Origin: DSVQ01 sp964484765
Lineage (GTDB): Bacteria; Planctomycetota; Planctomycetia; Planctomycetales; Planctomycetaceae
Direction: 5' to 3'
NCBI GenBank assembly: GCA_964484765.1
Contig: CAZAGI010000008.1
Span: 62,001-126,000, forward strand
DNA length: 64,000 nt
Every line of letters begins with the position of its first letter. Within the stretch, counting starts at the first letter, position 1. The notes beneath the pieces were generated by a model. That model saw nothing but the letters and a program-made list of their open reading frames with translations. It did not search any database and was not told the DNA's origin. Positions 1 to 7,786 of this stretch are shown here, in pieces. Position numbers and translations under genes: made by a program.

Positions 1-234
1 CACTTCCGGCGGAAGATTCTCAACCGTACCGGAAGTTCAGTATATCCCTGAGGGAAGAGGAGCACAGCGTGCCCTGCAATCTCCGCCGTCACAGGAAATA
101 TCGCCGTTCGCGACCAAAGCGGACGGCACTTCGAAAATCTTTTTGGAATTTTTGTCCGGTTTGCATTCGCCCGGCGATGTGAAGCGTGAGACCGCCACGT
201 CGGTGGTTCAATCCCACACTCGAAAGGTCGAAAC

Positions 235-1353
235 ATGCGATTCCTGAAGCACATGGGTTGGTTGGTATTGGCGCTGGTGATGCCAGTGGCCGCCGAAGAC
301 GGTGTCGGACCTGCCCCGAAGCTGGTCTGGGAAGCGAACGTTCTGGACGCGTTCGTGAAGGCCGTGGAAGAAGTGCGCCCGCTCGTCGTCGTGTTCGCCA
401 TGGACCCGGCGTTTCGCAATGCCCAGGGGATGAATGGCTCCACTCTGCTACTCGAAGAATTCCGTGCGCCCGAAGTGCAAGCGCTGGGGAAGGATGCCGT
501 CTTTGTAATCTGCGAGTACGACCATCGCACCGGGACAATGGCCGATGAGTACGGACGGCGGATGTGGGTGCACCTGAAATCGGATGAACTCCCAATGCTT
601 TCGATCATTGCACCGCGCACCGACGTGTTGACCGAAACCTACCGCATGATCGGATCGTTTCCCGCGAAGACGATCGCCGCGAAATTGAAGGAGCACCTTC
701 CGAAAGCCCTCGGAACGCCGGATGTGGTCCTGCCACCGGCGGCACCGGCATCATCACCCGTGTCAATGGCTCCCGGGACACCGGCCGAGGTTATTCATCG
801 CCTCTCGCAAGCGATGCGGGCGGGAGATGCGATGGCGGTCGGCAATCTCATGACTGCGGCGCAAGCACCGCTGTATGCCGAAGTGGTGAAGGCCGCCGGG
901 CAATTGGGAGCAGCCAAGCGCCGCTTGCTGGCGGCGATGGATGGTCAGTTTGGTGTTGCCGACGATTCCTTGCCGTATGGTGATGATGATGTCGAACTGC
1001 GCAACGATTTGCAGTTGGTCTCGGCGGTGGTCCTGGAAGAAGCGCACTATCCCGCGCTGACCGTGGCGGATGTCCGCGTCCGGATCGAATTCAAGTCTGG
1101 TGCCACCAGGACGACCGAAGTGCGCACCGTGCGCGAGGAAGAGGGCTGGAAGCTGCAACCGCAGGAATGGCTGGGGTTCACCGATGCAGCGCGTTGCCGG
1201 CGACATGCGGAGTTCCTGAACCGCCTGGCGAACGATTTCGACGCGATCGCCCGGCAAGTGCTCGCGGGCAACTTCGCCTCGCGCGAGGCTTGCCGGAAAA
1301 TGGCGCGGGAACTCTACCTCGTGGAAAAGCGTCTCTCTGAGGCCGATCGTTGA
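235..1353 (+). CDS. Exported hypothetical protein with a thioredoxin-like N-terminal half
   Basis: A 372-residue protein. The ATG at 235 has an AAAGG-like Shine-Dalgarno about 8 bases upstream. Residues 1-20 (a basic start, then a run such as WLVLALVMPVAA) look like a Sec signal peptide, so the mature protein is probably exported. Residues about 30-155 have the rhythm of a thioredoxin-fold domain (VVVFAMDP, then AVFVICEYD, then LPMLSIIAP), but there is no CXXC, so disulfide redox activity is unlikely. A Pro/Ala-rich linker follows near residue 165, and then a mostly helical C-terminal half with charged clusters. I do not recognise a named family. A terminator-like hairpin lies just downstream. 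The exported thioredoxin-like reading is moderately supported; the function is unknown. Confidence 0.7.
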   Translation: MRFLKHMGWLVLALVMPVAAEDGVGPAPKLVWEANVLDAFVKAVEEVRPLVVVFAMDPAFRNAQGMNGSTLLLEEFRAPEVQALGKDAVFVICEYDHRTGTMADEYGRRMWVHLKSDELPMLSIIAPRTDVLTETYRMIGSFPAKTIAAKLKEHLPKALGTPDVVLPPAAPASSPVSMAPGTPAEVIHRLSQAMRAGDAMAVGNLMTAAQAPLYAEVVKAAGQLGAAKRRLLAAMDGQFGVADDSLPYGDDDVELRNDLQLVSAVVLEEAHYPALTVADVRVRIEFKSGATRTTEVRTVREEEGWKLQPQEWLGFTDAARCRRHAEFLNRLANDFDAIARQVLAGNFASREACRKMARELYLVEKRLSEADR

Positions 1354-1373
1354 CAACACTGGACATTCACCCG

Positions 1374-1405
1374 CCGCGTTCGCGGGAACGCGGCAGTCTT
1401 TCTCT
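1374..1405 (+). terminator. Rho-independent terminator-like hairpin
   Basis: CCGCGTTC at 1374-1381 pairs perfectly with GAACGCGG at 1386-1393 around a GCGG tetraloop. A pyrimidine-rich tract (CAGTCTTTCTCTCTC) follows. It lies 20 bases after the stop of the gene ending at 1353. The U-tract is interrupted, so it may be a weak terminator. Confidence 0.5.
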
Positions 1406-1425
1406 CTCAAGCCAGAAGGTTCGAC

Positions 1426-1857
1426 ATGAACACGACGTCTCCCCAATTCACCCGGTGGCTGCGCGTTGTCGGCGGCGGCGCGGCGTTGCTATTCGCCGCG
1501 TGGTTGACCAATCCGACGCACATTCAACACGTCGCCAAACTGTTGCCCGGTCCCGTGCCGGCCGATCTGGTCGACTGGTCCAAAGTCGATTCCGCCGCGC
1601 GCCGGGTAACCGAGCGCAACCATCCGCCGACATCCCATACGCGCTATCATCACGGGCTGTTTTTCTCGACCACGACGAACACTCTCACCGGTGCTCGCGA
1701 TTCCTTCGGTATGCTGGGATTTGTGATCGACCTCCGGACGGAGGCACAACGCGCCGCGGAACGACGCGCCATCGATGCCGAGAAACTGCACGCCGTCGTG
1801 GAATCATTCATCTTGGATGGAACACGGGCGCTGAACGGATTGCAAACGCTGAAATAA
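1426..1857 (+). CDS. Small hypothetical protein with one N-terminal membrane segment
   Basis: A 143-residue protein. The ATG at 1426 is preceded by AGAAGG. Residues about 12-28 (VVGGGAALLFAAWLT) are hydrophobic and could be a membrane anchor or uncleaved signal. The rest is soluble, with a charged, helix-prone stretch near the C-terminus rich in Arg, Glu and Ala. There are no cysteines and no recognisable catalytic motif. It sits between the exported thioredoxin-like gene and a zinc-ribbon-like gene that starts 13 bases after its stop, so it may be cotranscribed with the latter. The family is not recognised. Confidence 0.6.
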   Translation: MNTTSPQFTRWLRVVGGGAALLFAAWLTNPTHIQHVAKLLPGPVPADLVDWSKVDSAARRVTERNHPPTSHTRYHHGLFFSTTTNTLTGARDSFGMLGFVIDLRTEAQRAAERRAIDAEKLHAVVESFILDGTRALNGLQTLK

Positions 1858-1870
1858 GGAATTGCCTGTC

Positions 1871-2644
1871 ATGTCCGCGAATTCCGCGCCACTGTGGTCC
1901 AACAGCTTCTGGCTGCATCTGGACGGCGGCCATACGTTTCTGGCGGAAATTCTCGATCGATTGCCAATCGATGACGAACATTACGCCCTGCTGCGTGTCC
2001 GGCCGCGGGGACATGTCTCGCTCCAGGGATCACAACTGCGCGATCAATCGCATCCGGAATTGACGCTGTTTCGAGAACCTTGTGACATCTTTTCCGGTGC
2101 GCTACCGCTGGAGGCTTCGCCAGCGGAATCCTTCGAACAAATCTCCGCCATCCTGCTGAGCTGGGAATTCAATGGTCATGAACCCGATCTGAACAGCCCG
2201 TCATGCGAACTACAGAAAATTGCGACGCAGGCCATGCGCGCCGCCTGGGAACGACTGTCTGACATCAACCATTCCGAGGGACGCATCGCATGCAGAGATT
2301 GCCATACCAGCGATCGATACCGGTGCGGTTTTTGCCGACGGCAGACCTGCTCGCATCGCACTGCCTGGGAAGGATCGGCACTGCTCTGCGACGCGTGCTA
2401 TGCCACCTTGTGGATCCGTGATCTCTCTGGAACCGGGATTCGTGTCGGAGCCGAACGACCCGAACAGCGAACGCGATTCGTCTGTACTCAAGAGACATCC
2501 TGGAACTCCGATCACGCCTTCATTCACGACACCTTGCATCCCGATGCGGTGCTGCAGGAACGCGTTGTGATTTATGACGACTGGTACGACTACTACCTCT
2601 GCCCGCATTGTCAGGTATTATTTTATGAGCGCGTTACGAAATGA
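1871..2644 (+). CDS. Hypothetical protein with a cysteine-rich zinc-ribbon-like segment
   Basis: The frame is open from a TTG at 1862, but the ATG at 1871 has AAGGA at a normal distance (1856-1860) and is preferred, giving 257 residues. The N-terminal half shows no motif. The middle carries a dense Cys/His cluster of several C-X2-C pairs (CRDCH, CGFC, CDAC) with HRT between them, typical of a structural zinc-binding ribbon. A further C-X2-C (CPHC) lies near the C-terminus. There is no signal peptide, so it is probably cytoplasmic. I do not recognise the family; protein or nucleic-acid binding is only a guess. Confidence 0.6.
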   Translation: MSANSAPLWSNSFWLHLDGGHTFLAEILDRLPIDDEHYALLRVRPRGHVSLQGSQLRDQSHPELTLFREPCDIFSGALPLEASPAESFEQISAILLSWEFNGHEPDLNSPSCELQKIATQAMRAAWERLSDINHSEGRIACRDCHTSDRYRCGFCRRQTCSHRTAWEGSALLCDACYATLWIRDLSGTGIRVGAERPEQRTRFVCTQETSWNSDHAFIHDTLHPDAVLQERVVIYDDWYDYYLCPHCQVLFYERVTK

Positions 2645-2729
2645 CCTGCGGAATCGATTCACGCTCACCTCACAGCAACGACAAGATTGTCGTCGTCACT
2701 GGCCATCCATTTCCCGAGGAGGCTTCTTC

Positions 2730-4238
2730 ATGTCTCGCGCATTGCTGGCTTGGTCCTGGTTTCTGGTGGTCCTGCTTGTGGCGCCGGTGGCAATGGCTCT
2801 GGAGCAAAAAGCCCCAGACATTGATATGAGTGTGATGCGTGCACTGCCGGGCACATTCAAAGTGCACATGTACGGTGACTTGAACGTCTCGGTACCGACC
2901 AGAATTACCCTGCTGTCGGCGGAACTCGACCGCGCACATCGGGACGACGCGGCAACAATTCCTTCCGACCTATCACCGGCGGATGCCAAATGGGTGGTGC
3001 TCGCGCGGAATCCCCATTTGTTCCTCAAGCCGTCTGTGGAACGGGAGACCTTCGTCAAAGCCGATATCGAAGCCGGGCATGGCAGCGCGTTTGCCGTCAG
3101 CCGGGAAGGCATCCTGCTCACGAATCGACACGTCGTGGAACTCGTGTTGGAAGATACCCCCTTGGACGCCGAAGCCGTCATTGCCAACGAATTTGACGGC
3201 TTCGTAGAAATGCTGGGCACGTTGATGAAGCATCTCGGTGACATTCCGTCCGATCCGGAATTGAAGCCCATCGTCTTTGAGAAGCTGTCGGAATGGTACG
3301 GTCTGCAATGCCGTTCGCTCACAAAGTTTCGCCGCGCGGAAGTTTCGATCGCCTACACCGCACAGGATCCTTTGTTGGCCGCTCCGAAGGACGTGGCCTT
3401 CCGCATGGCGCTGTCGGCGACAATGAAGCAATTTGGGATGGACCCGCGCACGGGGGTTCGCTTGCCCGTCACCGTGGTCGCGCGCGGCGGCCCCGAGGTG
3501 GAGAATGATGTTGCTATCCTGCGGTTATCGCGCGGTGCGCTGGATGCGGTTGTGTGCCTGCCGCTCGCTGATGCCCGCCTCATTCGCGAGAAACAACCTG
3601 TGACTTCGCTGGGCTTCCCCGGATTCAAATATGACAAACCGGGCATCACCGAAGCCGAACTTCATGGTGTCAGCGTGGAAAAGGGTGCCGTGGTGTTCTT
3701 CGATCATGGAGAACCATTGACCTTTTCCCAACGGGCCATGCTGGTCAACGACTACGTGCGGCTGCGGCAAAACATGCTGCTGGTGAACGCCGTCATCCGA
3801 CCCGGTTCCAGCGGCGGGCCACTGATCAATGCGGAGGGCAAGGTCGCAGGACTAAACGTGCGGTTTCACCCCATCACGGAAGCGGACAAGTTTCCCACCG
3901 TCAAATTCGCCGAGAAAACCAAGTTCCTGACCGTGAAGCCGCATGGCAACAGCCTCGATGTGGCGGTGCCTATTTCGAATGCTCAAAAACTCCTGGCGGC
4001 GAATCAAATCACTCCCGACGTGGGACCCACCACGCAACTTTGGCATGACGGATTGGCCTTGTATCAGCAACAGAACTACGCCGCAGCTGAGCAGAAGTTT
4101 CGCGAAGTCGCACGGCGGCAAGTCGTCACACCTGACGGCCAGAAGCCCTTCGGTCCACCCCTGGGCCCGTCAACAAACATTGTCAGCCATTACGTGCAGG
4201 ACATGATCAGACACTGTGAAAATCAACGGAAGCAATGA
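2730..4238 (+). CDS. Exported trypsin-like serine protease with a TPR-like tail
   Basis: The frame is open from 2574, but the ATG at 2730 begins a clear signal peptide (LLAWSWFLVVLLVAPVAMA) and is preceded by CGAGGAGG, giving 502 residues. The chymotrypsin/HtrA catalytic triad is visible: His134 in TNRHVV, Asp260 in ENDVAIL and Ser361 in GSSGGPL. The oxyanion region is conventional. About 70 residues are inserted between the His and Asp regions. There is no obvious PDZ domain; instead residues about 438-465 (LALYQQQNYAAAEQKF) look like a single TPR helix pair. This is probably a secreted or periplasmic protease related to DegP-type or Do-like trypsins. The substrate is unknown. A perfect palindrome follows the gene. 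Confidence 0.85.
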   Translation: MSRALLAWSWFLVVLLVAPVAMALEQKAPDIDMSVMRALPGTFKVHMYGDLNVSVPTRITLLSAELDRAHRDDAATIPSDLSPADAKWVVLARNPHLFLKPSVERETFVKADIEAGHGSAFAVSREGILLTNRHVVELVLEDTPLDAEAVIANEFDGFVEMLGTLMKHLGDIPSDPELKPIVFEKLSEWYGLQCRSLTKFRRAEVSIAYTAQDPLLAAPKDVAFRMALSATMKQFGMDPRTGVRLPVTVVARGGPEVENDVAILRLSRGALDAVVCLPLADARLIREKQPVTSLGFPGFKYDKPGITEAELHGVSVEKGAVVFFDHGEPLTFSQRAMLVNDYVRLRQNMLLVNAVIRPGSSGGPLINAEGKVAGLNVRFHPITEADKFPTVKFAEKTKFLTVKPHGNSLDVAVPISNAQKLLAANQITPDVGPTTQLWHDGLALYQQQNYAAAEQKFREVARRQVVTPDGQKPFGPPLGPSTNIVSHYVQDMIRHCENQRKQ

Positions 4239-4273
4239 CACCAGCCCCGCTGTCCGTTGAAGTCGTCGAATTT

Positions 4274-4295
4274 GTGTGCCACGGCCGTGGCACAC
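4274..4295. repeat. Perfect 22-bp palindrome
   Basis: The half-site GTGTGCCACGG at 4274-4284 is followed directly by its exact reverse complement at 4285-4295. It lies in the 99-base gap between the protease and NADAR-like genes. It has no T-tract on either side, so it is not a classic intrinsic terminator. It could be an interspersed REP-like palindrome or a Rho-entry/mRNA-end structure. Confidence 0.75.
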
Positions 4296-4337
4296 CGTCA
4301 ATCCCCAGGTTGAGAAGGACTTCGCCGGAACTCGATC

Positions 4338-4856
4338 ATGACCACTCTTACGCCGCTCAATATCTGGTCGCGCGCGGACGAAGAAATCGGCCGGTTGATG
4401 TCGCATTTTGCGCACACGCCGTTTGTGCTTGACGGTGTTGAGTTCGGTTCAGTGGAAGCGTTTTACACATGGTTGCTGATCGTCGACAACGAGCATAAGC
4501 GAAAAAAAGTCGCGCCGCTGTGGGGAGCCCGCTCCAAACATGAATGTCCCAAATCGTCGCCAACGGTCTTCGATTATCACGGTCGCGCCATCGACTTCGG
4601 TTCGGCCGAACATCGCGAACTGATTGTCCGGGCGAATCGCGCCAAACTGCTGGCCCACCCGCAAATCGCGACAGCGTTTCTGGCAACCGCCCCGCGGCCG
4701 ATCGTCCATCAACTGCCTTGCAAAGACGATCCGCACGAGGAATTTTGCGGCATTATGAATCAGTTGCGCGACGAACTTGCAGCGGGACTGGTGTGTCCGC
4801 CCGATGAGTCACGCTCAGTCAATGCCATCTGGCCAGCAACAATCGCCTCGTCCTGA
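4338..4856 (+). CDS. NADAR/YbiA-like domain protein (DUF1768 family)
   Basis: A 172-residue protein starting at the ATG at 4338. The N-terminal part FVLDGVEFGSVEAFYTWL matches the entry motif of the NADAR/YbiA fold, where the Glu of the S-x-E-x-F/Y segment is functionally important. The later segment HRELIVRANRAKLLAHP matches the family's second conserved block (R-x-x-K-F-x-Q-[HN]-P), and LLAHPQIATAFLATA fits its following helix. Members act as N-glycosidases on ribosylated pyrimidine or ADP-ribose-type substrates. The C-terminal D-x-x-WG block is not evident, so the active site may be modified or the protein divergent. It is likely cytoplasmic. Confidence 0.6.
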   Translation: MTTLTPLNIWSRADEEIGRLMSHFAHTPFVLDGVEFGSVEAFYTWLLIVDNEHKRKKVAPLWGARSKHECPKSSPTVFDYHGRAIDFGSAEHRELIVRANRAKLLAHPQIATAFLATAPRPIVHQLPCKDDPHEEFCGIMNQLRDELAAGLVCPPDESRSVNAIWPATIASS

Positions 4857-4911
4857 AGATGGTCCCGATCGAAAACCCCACGCACTCCAACCGCGCCAGA
4901 AAGGTGTTTTC

Positions 4912-5313
4912 ATGAACTCACCCTCACCAGACGACATGGCCGTCCGGCGGATCCATCTGCTGGAAGATCTCGTTCAAAATTTGCTGCGCGAAGTCGAGGC
5001 CTTGCGGGCCGCGATGATTGAACTCGGCGGTCGTCAACCGGCACAAGTGAGCGAGAATGCGCTCGACGACGAAGCGGCCGGTGTTGCAGGGCCGCATTCC
5101 ATCTATGGCAAGGCGTATCTGGAGGCGGCCTGGCTGTCACACTGGTCCGCCGGAACCACGAGCGGGTACGACAAACTGCGAGCCTTGTTCTCCGAACCCA
5201 GCAGCCGCGTGAACGCCTTCCCCGAAATCGCCATGCTGCAACGACTCGGTTACAGCGCCGAACAGATTCAGCAATACGTTCAATCGGTGCAAGCGGCGGA
5301 GACCTGTACGTGA
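4912..5313 (+). CDS. Small hypothetical protein with an N-terminal coiled coil
   Basis: The frame is open from 4777, but the ATG at 4912 has AAAGG about 8 bases upstream and avoids overlapping the preceding gene, giving 133 residues. Residues about 10-40 (IHLLEDLVQNLLREVEAL) form a leucine-heptad amphipathic helix suited to dimerisation. The C-terminal half is a compact helical region rich in Tyr, Ala and Glu, ending in LGYSAEQIQQYVQSVQA, which resembles a UBA-like three-helix element. There is no signal peptide or catalytic motif. It lies between the NADAR-like and HAD genes; the function is unknown. Confidence 0.6.
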   Translation: MNSPSPDDMAVRRIHLLEDLVQNLLREVEALRAAMIELGGRQPAQVSENALDDEAAGVAGPHSIYGKAYLEAAWLSHWSAGTTSGYDKLRALFSEPSSRVNAFPEIAMLQRLGYSAEQIQQYVQSVQAAETCT

Positions 5314-5374
5314 CCATTCATCGAGACGCTCACCGATCTAATGGCAATTATTTTTCCAACAAGGAACCTTGATC

Positions 5375-5941
5375 GTGCCGTTGCCATTGGAGCATATCTT
5401 TCTCGATATGGACGGGGTCCTGACCGATTTCGTCAGCGCGGCGTTGCGGCTGCATGGTCAGCCCGAATCCTTGCAGAATTGGCCGCCAGGGGAGCGCGAC
5501 ATACCGAAACTACTGCGGCTCAGCCGCACTCAGTATTGGAATCTCATCGACGCGCAGGGAGCCGACTTCTGGGCGTCCTTGGAACCGTTTCCGTGGTTCA
5601 GCGATCTGGTCACACTCGTGCGCGAATTTGCACCGCTGACCATTCTCACGTCGCCGTCGCTGGCACCGCCGTGTCTGGAGGGGAAGGTGCGCTGGCTTTA
5701 CTCCCATTTTCCCCGCGAAAAGGGGCGTCAGTTCACGGACTTCCTGATCGGCAACCAAAAACACTTGCTGGCTCAGCCGAGACGGGTGTTGATCGACGAT
5801 GCGGAAGCGAATGTCGAGGCGTTTCACGCGGCTAGCGGACATGCGATTTTGTTTCCGCAAGTTTGGAACCGCAATCACGCCATCGAAGATCGACTCGCTT
5901 ATGTGAAATCGGAGTTGCAGCGACTCTCTCAGCAGCACTAA
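5375..5941 (+). CDS. HAD-superfamily 5'(3')-deoxyribonucleotidase-like protein
   Basis: About 188 residues. AAGGA at 5361-5365 favours the GTG at 5375 over the TTG at 5369. The HAD motifs appear in order: motif I LDMDGVLTDF (nucleophile Asp11 and acid Asp13 from the GTG), motif II ILTSPS, the motif III Lys in NQKHLL, and motif IV VLIDDAEANVEAF. The short length and small helical cap fit the 5'-nucleotidase type C (NT5C) group, which dephosphorylates pyrimidine deoxynucleotides. The Phe and Trp after motif I fit that cap. The true substrate is uncertain. The next gene begins 28 bases downstream. Confidence 0.75.
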   Translation: MPLPLEHIFLDMDGVLTDFVSAALRLHGQPESLQNWPPGERDIPKLLRLSRTQYWNLIDAQGADFWASLEPFPWFSDLVTLVREFAPLTILTSPSLAPPCLEGKVRWLYSHFPREKGRQFTDFLIGNQKHLLAQPRRVLIDDAEANVEAFHAASGHAILFPQVWNRNHAIEDRLAYVKSELQRLSQQH

Positions 5942-5969
5942 CCCGCGAAACTCACGCAGCGAGGCGGCG

Positions 5970-7184
5970 ATGGCGAAATCGATTGACGAATGGATTAATG
6001 ACCTGCGTCACAATGTGGCCAAGCCCTGGGATGCCGCCGATGCGTTCCGGAATCAATTGCCGGAAGCAATCCCCGCATTGATTGCGGCACTCGCGCTTCC
6101 TGATCAATCCGAACGGTATCGAGTGATGCGACCACTGTGGTCGATGTATGGAAGAGAGTTTCCTGTAGTACAGGCAGCATTGCGCAGTCCCTTCCGAGAC
6201 GTGCGTTTCGAAGCCGTGTGTATCTTGGGTTATTACCAAGAGGGGGACGAAGCAGCGGCAGCCGCACTTCGGTCCGTCGTCAACGATCCCGATATCGACG
6301 TGCGCCGTTACGCCATTGACTACCTGGGAAGAATTGGGACGGGCACTGCGGAAACCGTGGATGTGTTAATCGGCGCGCTGGGTGATGCCGAACCGAATGT
6401 CCGGTCCAACGCCGCCTCGGTTCTCGGACGGTTAAATCCGAGCGCTCGAGCAGCAGTTCCCGCGCTCACCTCGGCATTACGCGATTCCGATTTATATGTG
6501 CGACGGAATGCAATTCAGTCCTTGGGACAAATCGGCCCGGCGTCACGAGAGGCCGGGCCCACGCTGATTCAGCTCCTCAACGATCCCCACACGGACATCA
6601 ACCGAGCCGCCGCGGTGGCCTTGGGGCAGATTGGCCCGACCGATGTTATCGTTCCTCCGCTCATCGCCGCCTTGCAACGTGATGCCTGGCTCCGCTCCAA
6701 AGCCGTCTCTGCACTCGGTGAAGGGGGCTATGGCTCAGCGCAGGCGATCGAGGCTTTAGCGGCCGTCTACGCCGACGCGACTGCCGATCGGGACATCGCC
6801 TCGGGAGTCGACCTGGCACTTACAGTGGTCACGGCCTTGACTCGCATGGGTCCGGACGCGGTCCCCGCACTCATGCAGTGTCTCCAGTCGCCGCGCCGCC
6901 GTGTACGAAAACTGGCGGTTCTCTCGCTCGCGAAAATGGGCCGTCTTGCACAGGACGCTGTACCAGCATTGATTCCACTCTTGAAGGATTCCAGCGGAAA
7001 AGTGCGCGCCGTCGCGGCACTCGCGCTGGGAGAAATGGGGACGGCAGCCGAGCCTGCCATTCCGGCAATCCAGGGCGCATCCGGCCGTGAAATCTCCAGC
7101 GCCGTGTGCGACAAGGCCCTGCAACGAATTACCGCAGCCCGTGCGCTCTGGCGGCGGGCACAGATTTCCGACGAACAAAGCTGA
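5970..7184 (+). CDS. HEAT-repeat (PBS-lyase-type) protein
   Basis: A 404-residue protein starting at the ATG at 5970, with GAGG just upstream. From about residue 30 to the end it consists of about nine or ten HEAT/PBS-lyase repeats of roughly 31-36 residues. Each has the pattern V-R-x-x-A-x-x-x-L-G-x-[IM]-G followed by a second helix with A-[VI]-P-A-L. Clear units include VRRYAIDYLGRIG, VRSNAASVLGRLN, VRRNAIQSLGQIG and VRKLAVLSLAKMG. Such solenoids are protein-interaction scaffolds. There is no signal peptide and no enzymatic domain, so it is not a real phycobilisome lyase. It is the first of three HEAT genes in this stretch. Confidence 0.8.
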   Translation: MAKSIDEWINDLRHNVAKPWDAADAFRNQLPEAIPALIAALALPDQSERYRVMRPLWSMYGREFPVVQAALRSPFRDVRFEAVCILGYYQEGDEAAAAALRSVVNDPDIDVRRYAIDYLGRIGTGTAETVDVLIGALGDAEPNVRSNAASVLGRLNPSARAAVPALTSALRDSDLYVRRNAIQSLGQIGPASREAGPTLIQLLNDPHTDINRAAAVALGQIGPTDVIVPPLIAALQRDAWLRSKAVSALGEGGYGSAQAIEALAAVYADATADRDIASGVDLALTVVTALTRMGPDAVPALMQCLQSPRRRVRKLAVLSLAKMGRLAQDAVPALIPLLKDSSGKVRAVAALALGEMGTAAEPAIPAIQGASGREISSAVCDKALQRITAARALWRRAQISDEQS

Positions 7185-7330
7185 CCGCTTTCTTTCCTGA
7201 CGAGCCCTCACTCGTTGATCGAGCGACAAAAATCTCGTGTAGGCCGTGTCGCAACCGAGAACTGACGGCTTGTTTCTCGTCGATTAGTACAGCATCAACG
7301 CACTGCGTTCCTAACGAAACGGAGGCCCAT

Positions 7331-7762
7331 TTGATCAATCGTCGAATCGTTGTGTTGGGTTGCATCGCCGCGGAGGATTTTGAATGCGATGTTCCCTGGG
7401 CGTGCATCAGTATTGCGACAGAGGAAGACTCGTTTGTGCGGATTCAACGACGGAAACGGCGCGGTTTGTTGCAGCTCGCTTTTGCCGATATGGAGACACC
7501 GATCCCGGGGCTGATCATGTTCAACCGCGATCACGCCCACGACATTCTCGATTTTGTGACGCTACATTGGCCACAAATCGAGACGCTGATGATTCATTGC
7601 GAACACGGTCTGAGCCGCTCACCGGCGGTCGCCGCCGCGATCGCCCGGTTGAAACTGGGGAAATATCGTCGATACTTTCAGGAGCCGTACATGCCCAATC
7701 GCTACGTGTATCAATTGCTGTTGGAAACGGCTTCCGGCCGCGGTGACTATCAAGAGAGTTGA
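7331..7762 (+). CDS. Dual-specificity/tyrosine phosphatase-like protein
   Basis: The TTG at 7331 is chosen because GGAGG lies at 7321-7325, five bases before it. The frame is open from 7106, but that part overlaps the previous gene and looks non-coding. The 143-residue product has a complete P-loop signature HC-X5-R (HCEHGLSRSP; Cys90, Arg96), the signature of dual-specificity and tyrosine phosphatases. Asp53 in FADME is a candidate general acid. The protein is short for the family but within the range of minimal bacterial forms. It is cytoplasmic and lies between two HEAT-repeat genes. Whether it acts on phosphoprotein or on another phosphate ester cannot be told. Confidence 0.7.
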   Translation: MINRRIVVLGCIAAEDFECDVPWACISIATEEDSFVRIQRRKRRGLLQLAFADMETPIPGLIMFNRDHAHDILDFVTLHWPQIETLMIHCEHGLSRSPAVAAAIARLKLGKYRRYFQEPYMPNRYVYQLLLETASGRGDYQES

Positions 7763-7786
7763 ACCCGTCTTTTCGGAGAGGCAGCC

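Noticed and set aside
195..230. tRNA-like T-arm (GTGG-TTCAATC-CCAC)
   Set aside because: Only a 4-bp stem with the T-loop consensus; there is no matching acceptor stem, D-arm or anticodon arm in the preceding 60 bases.
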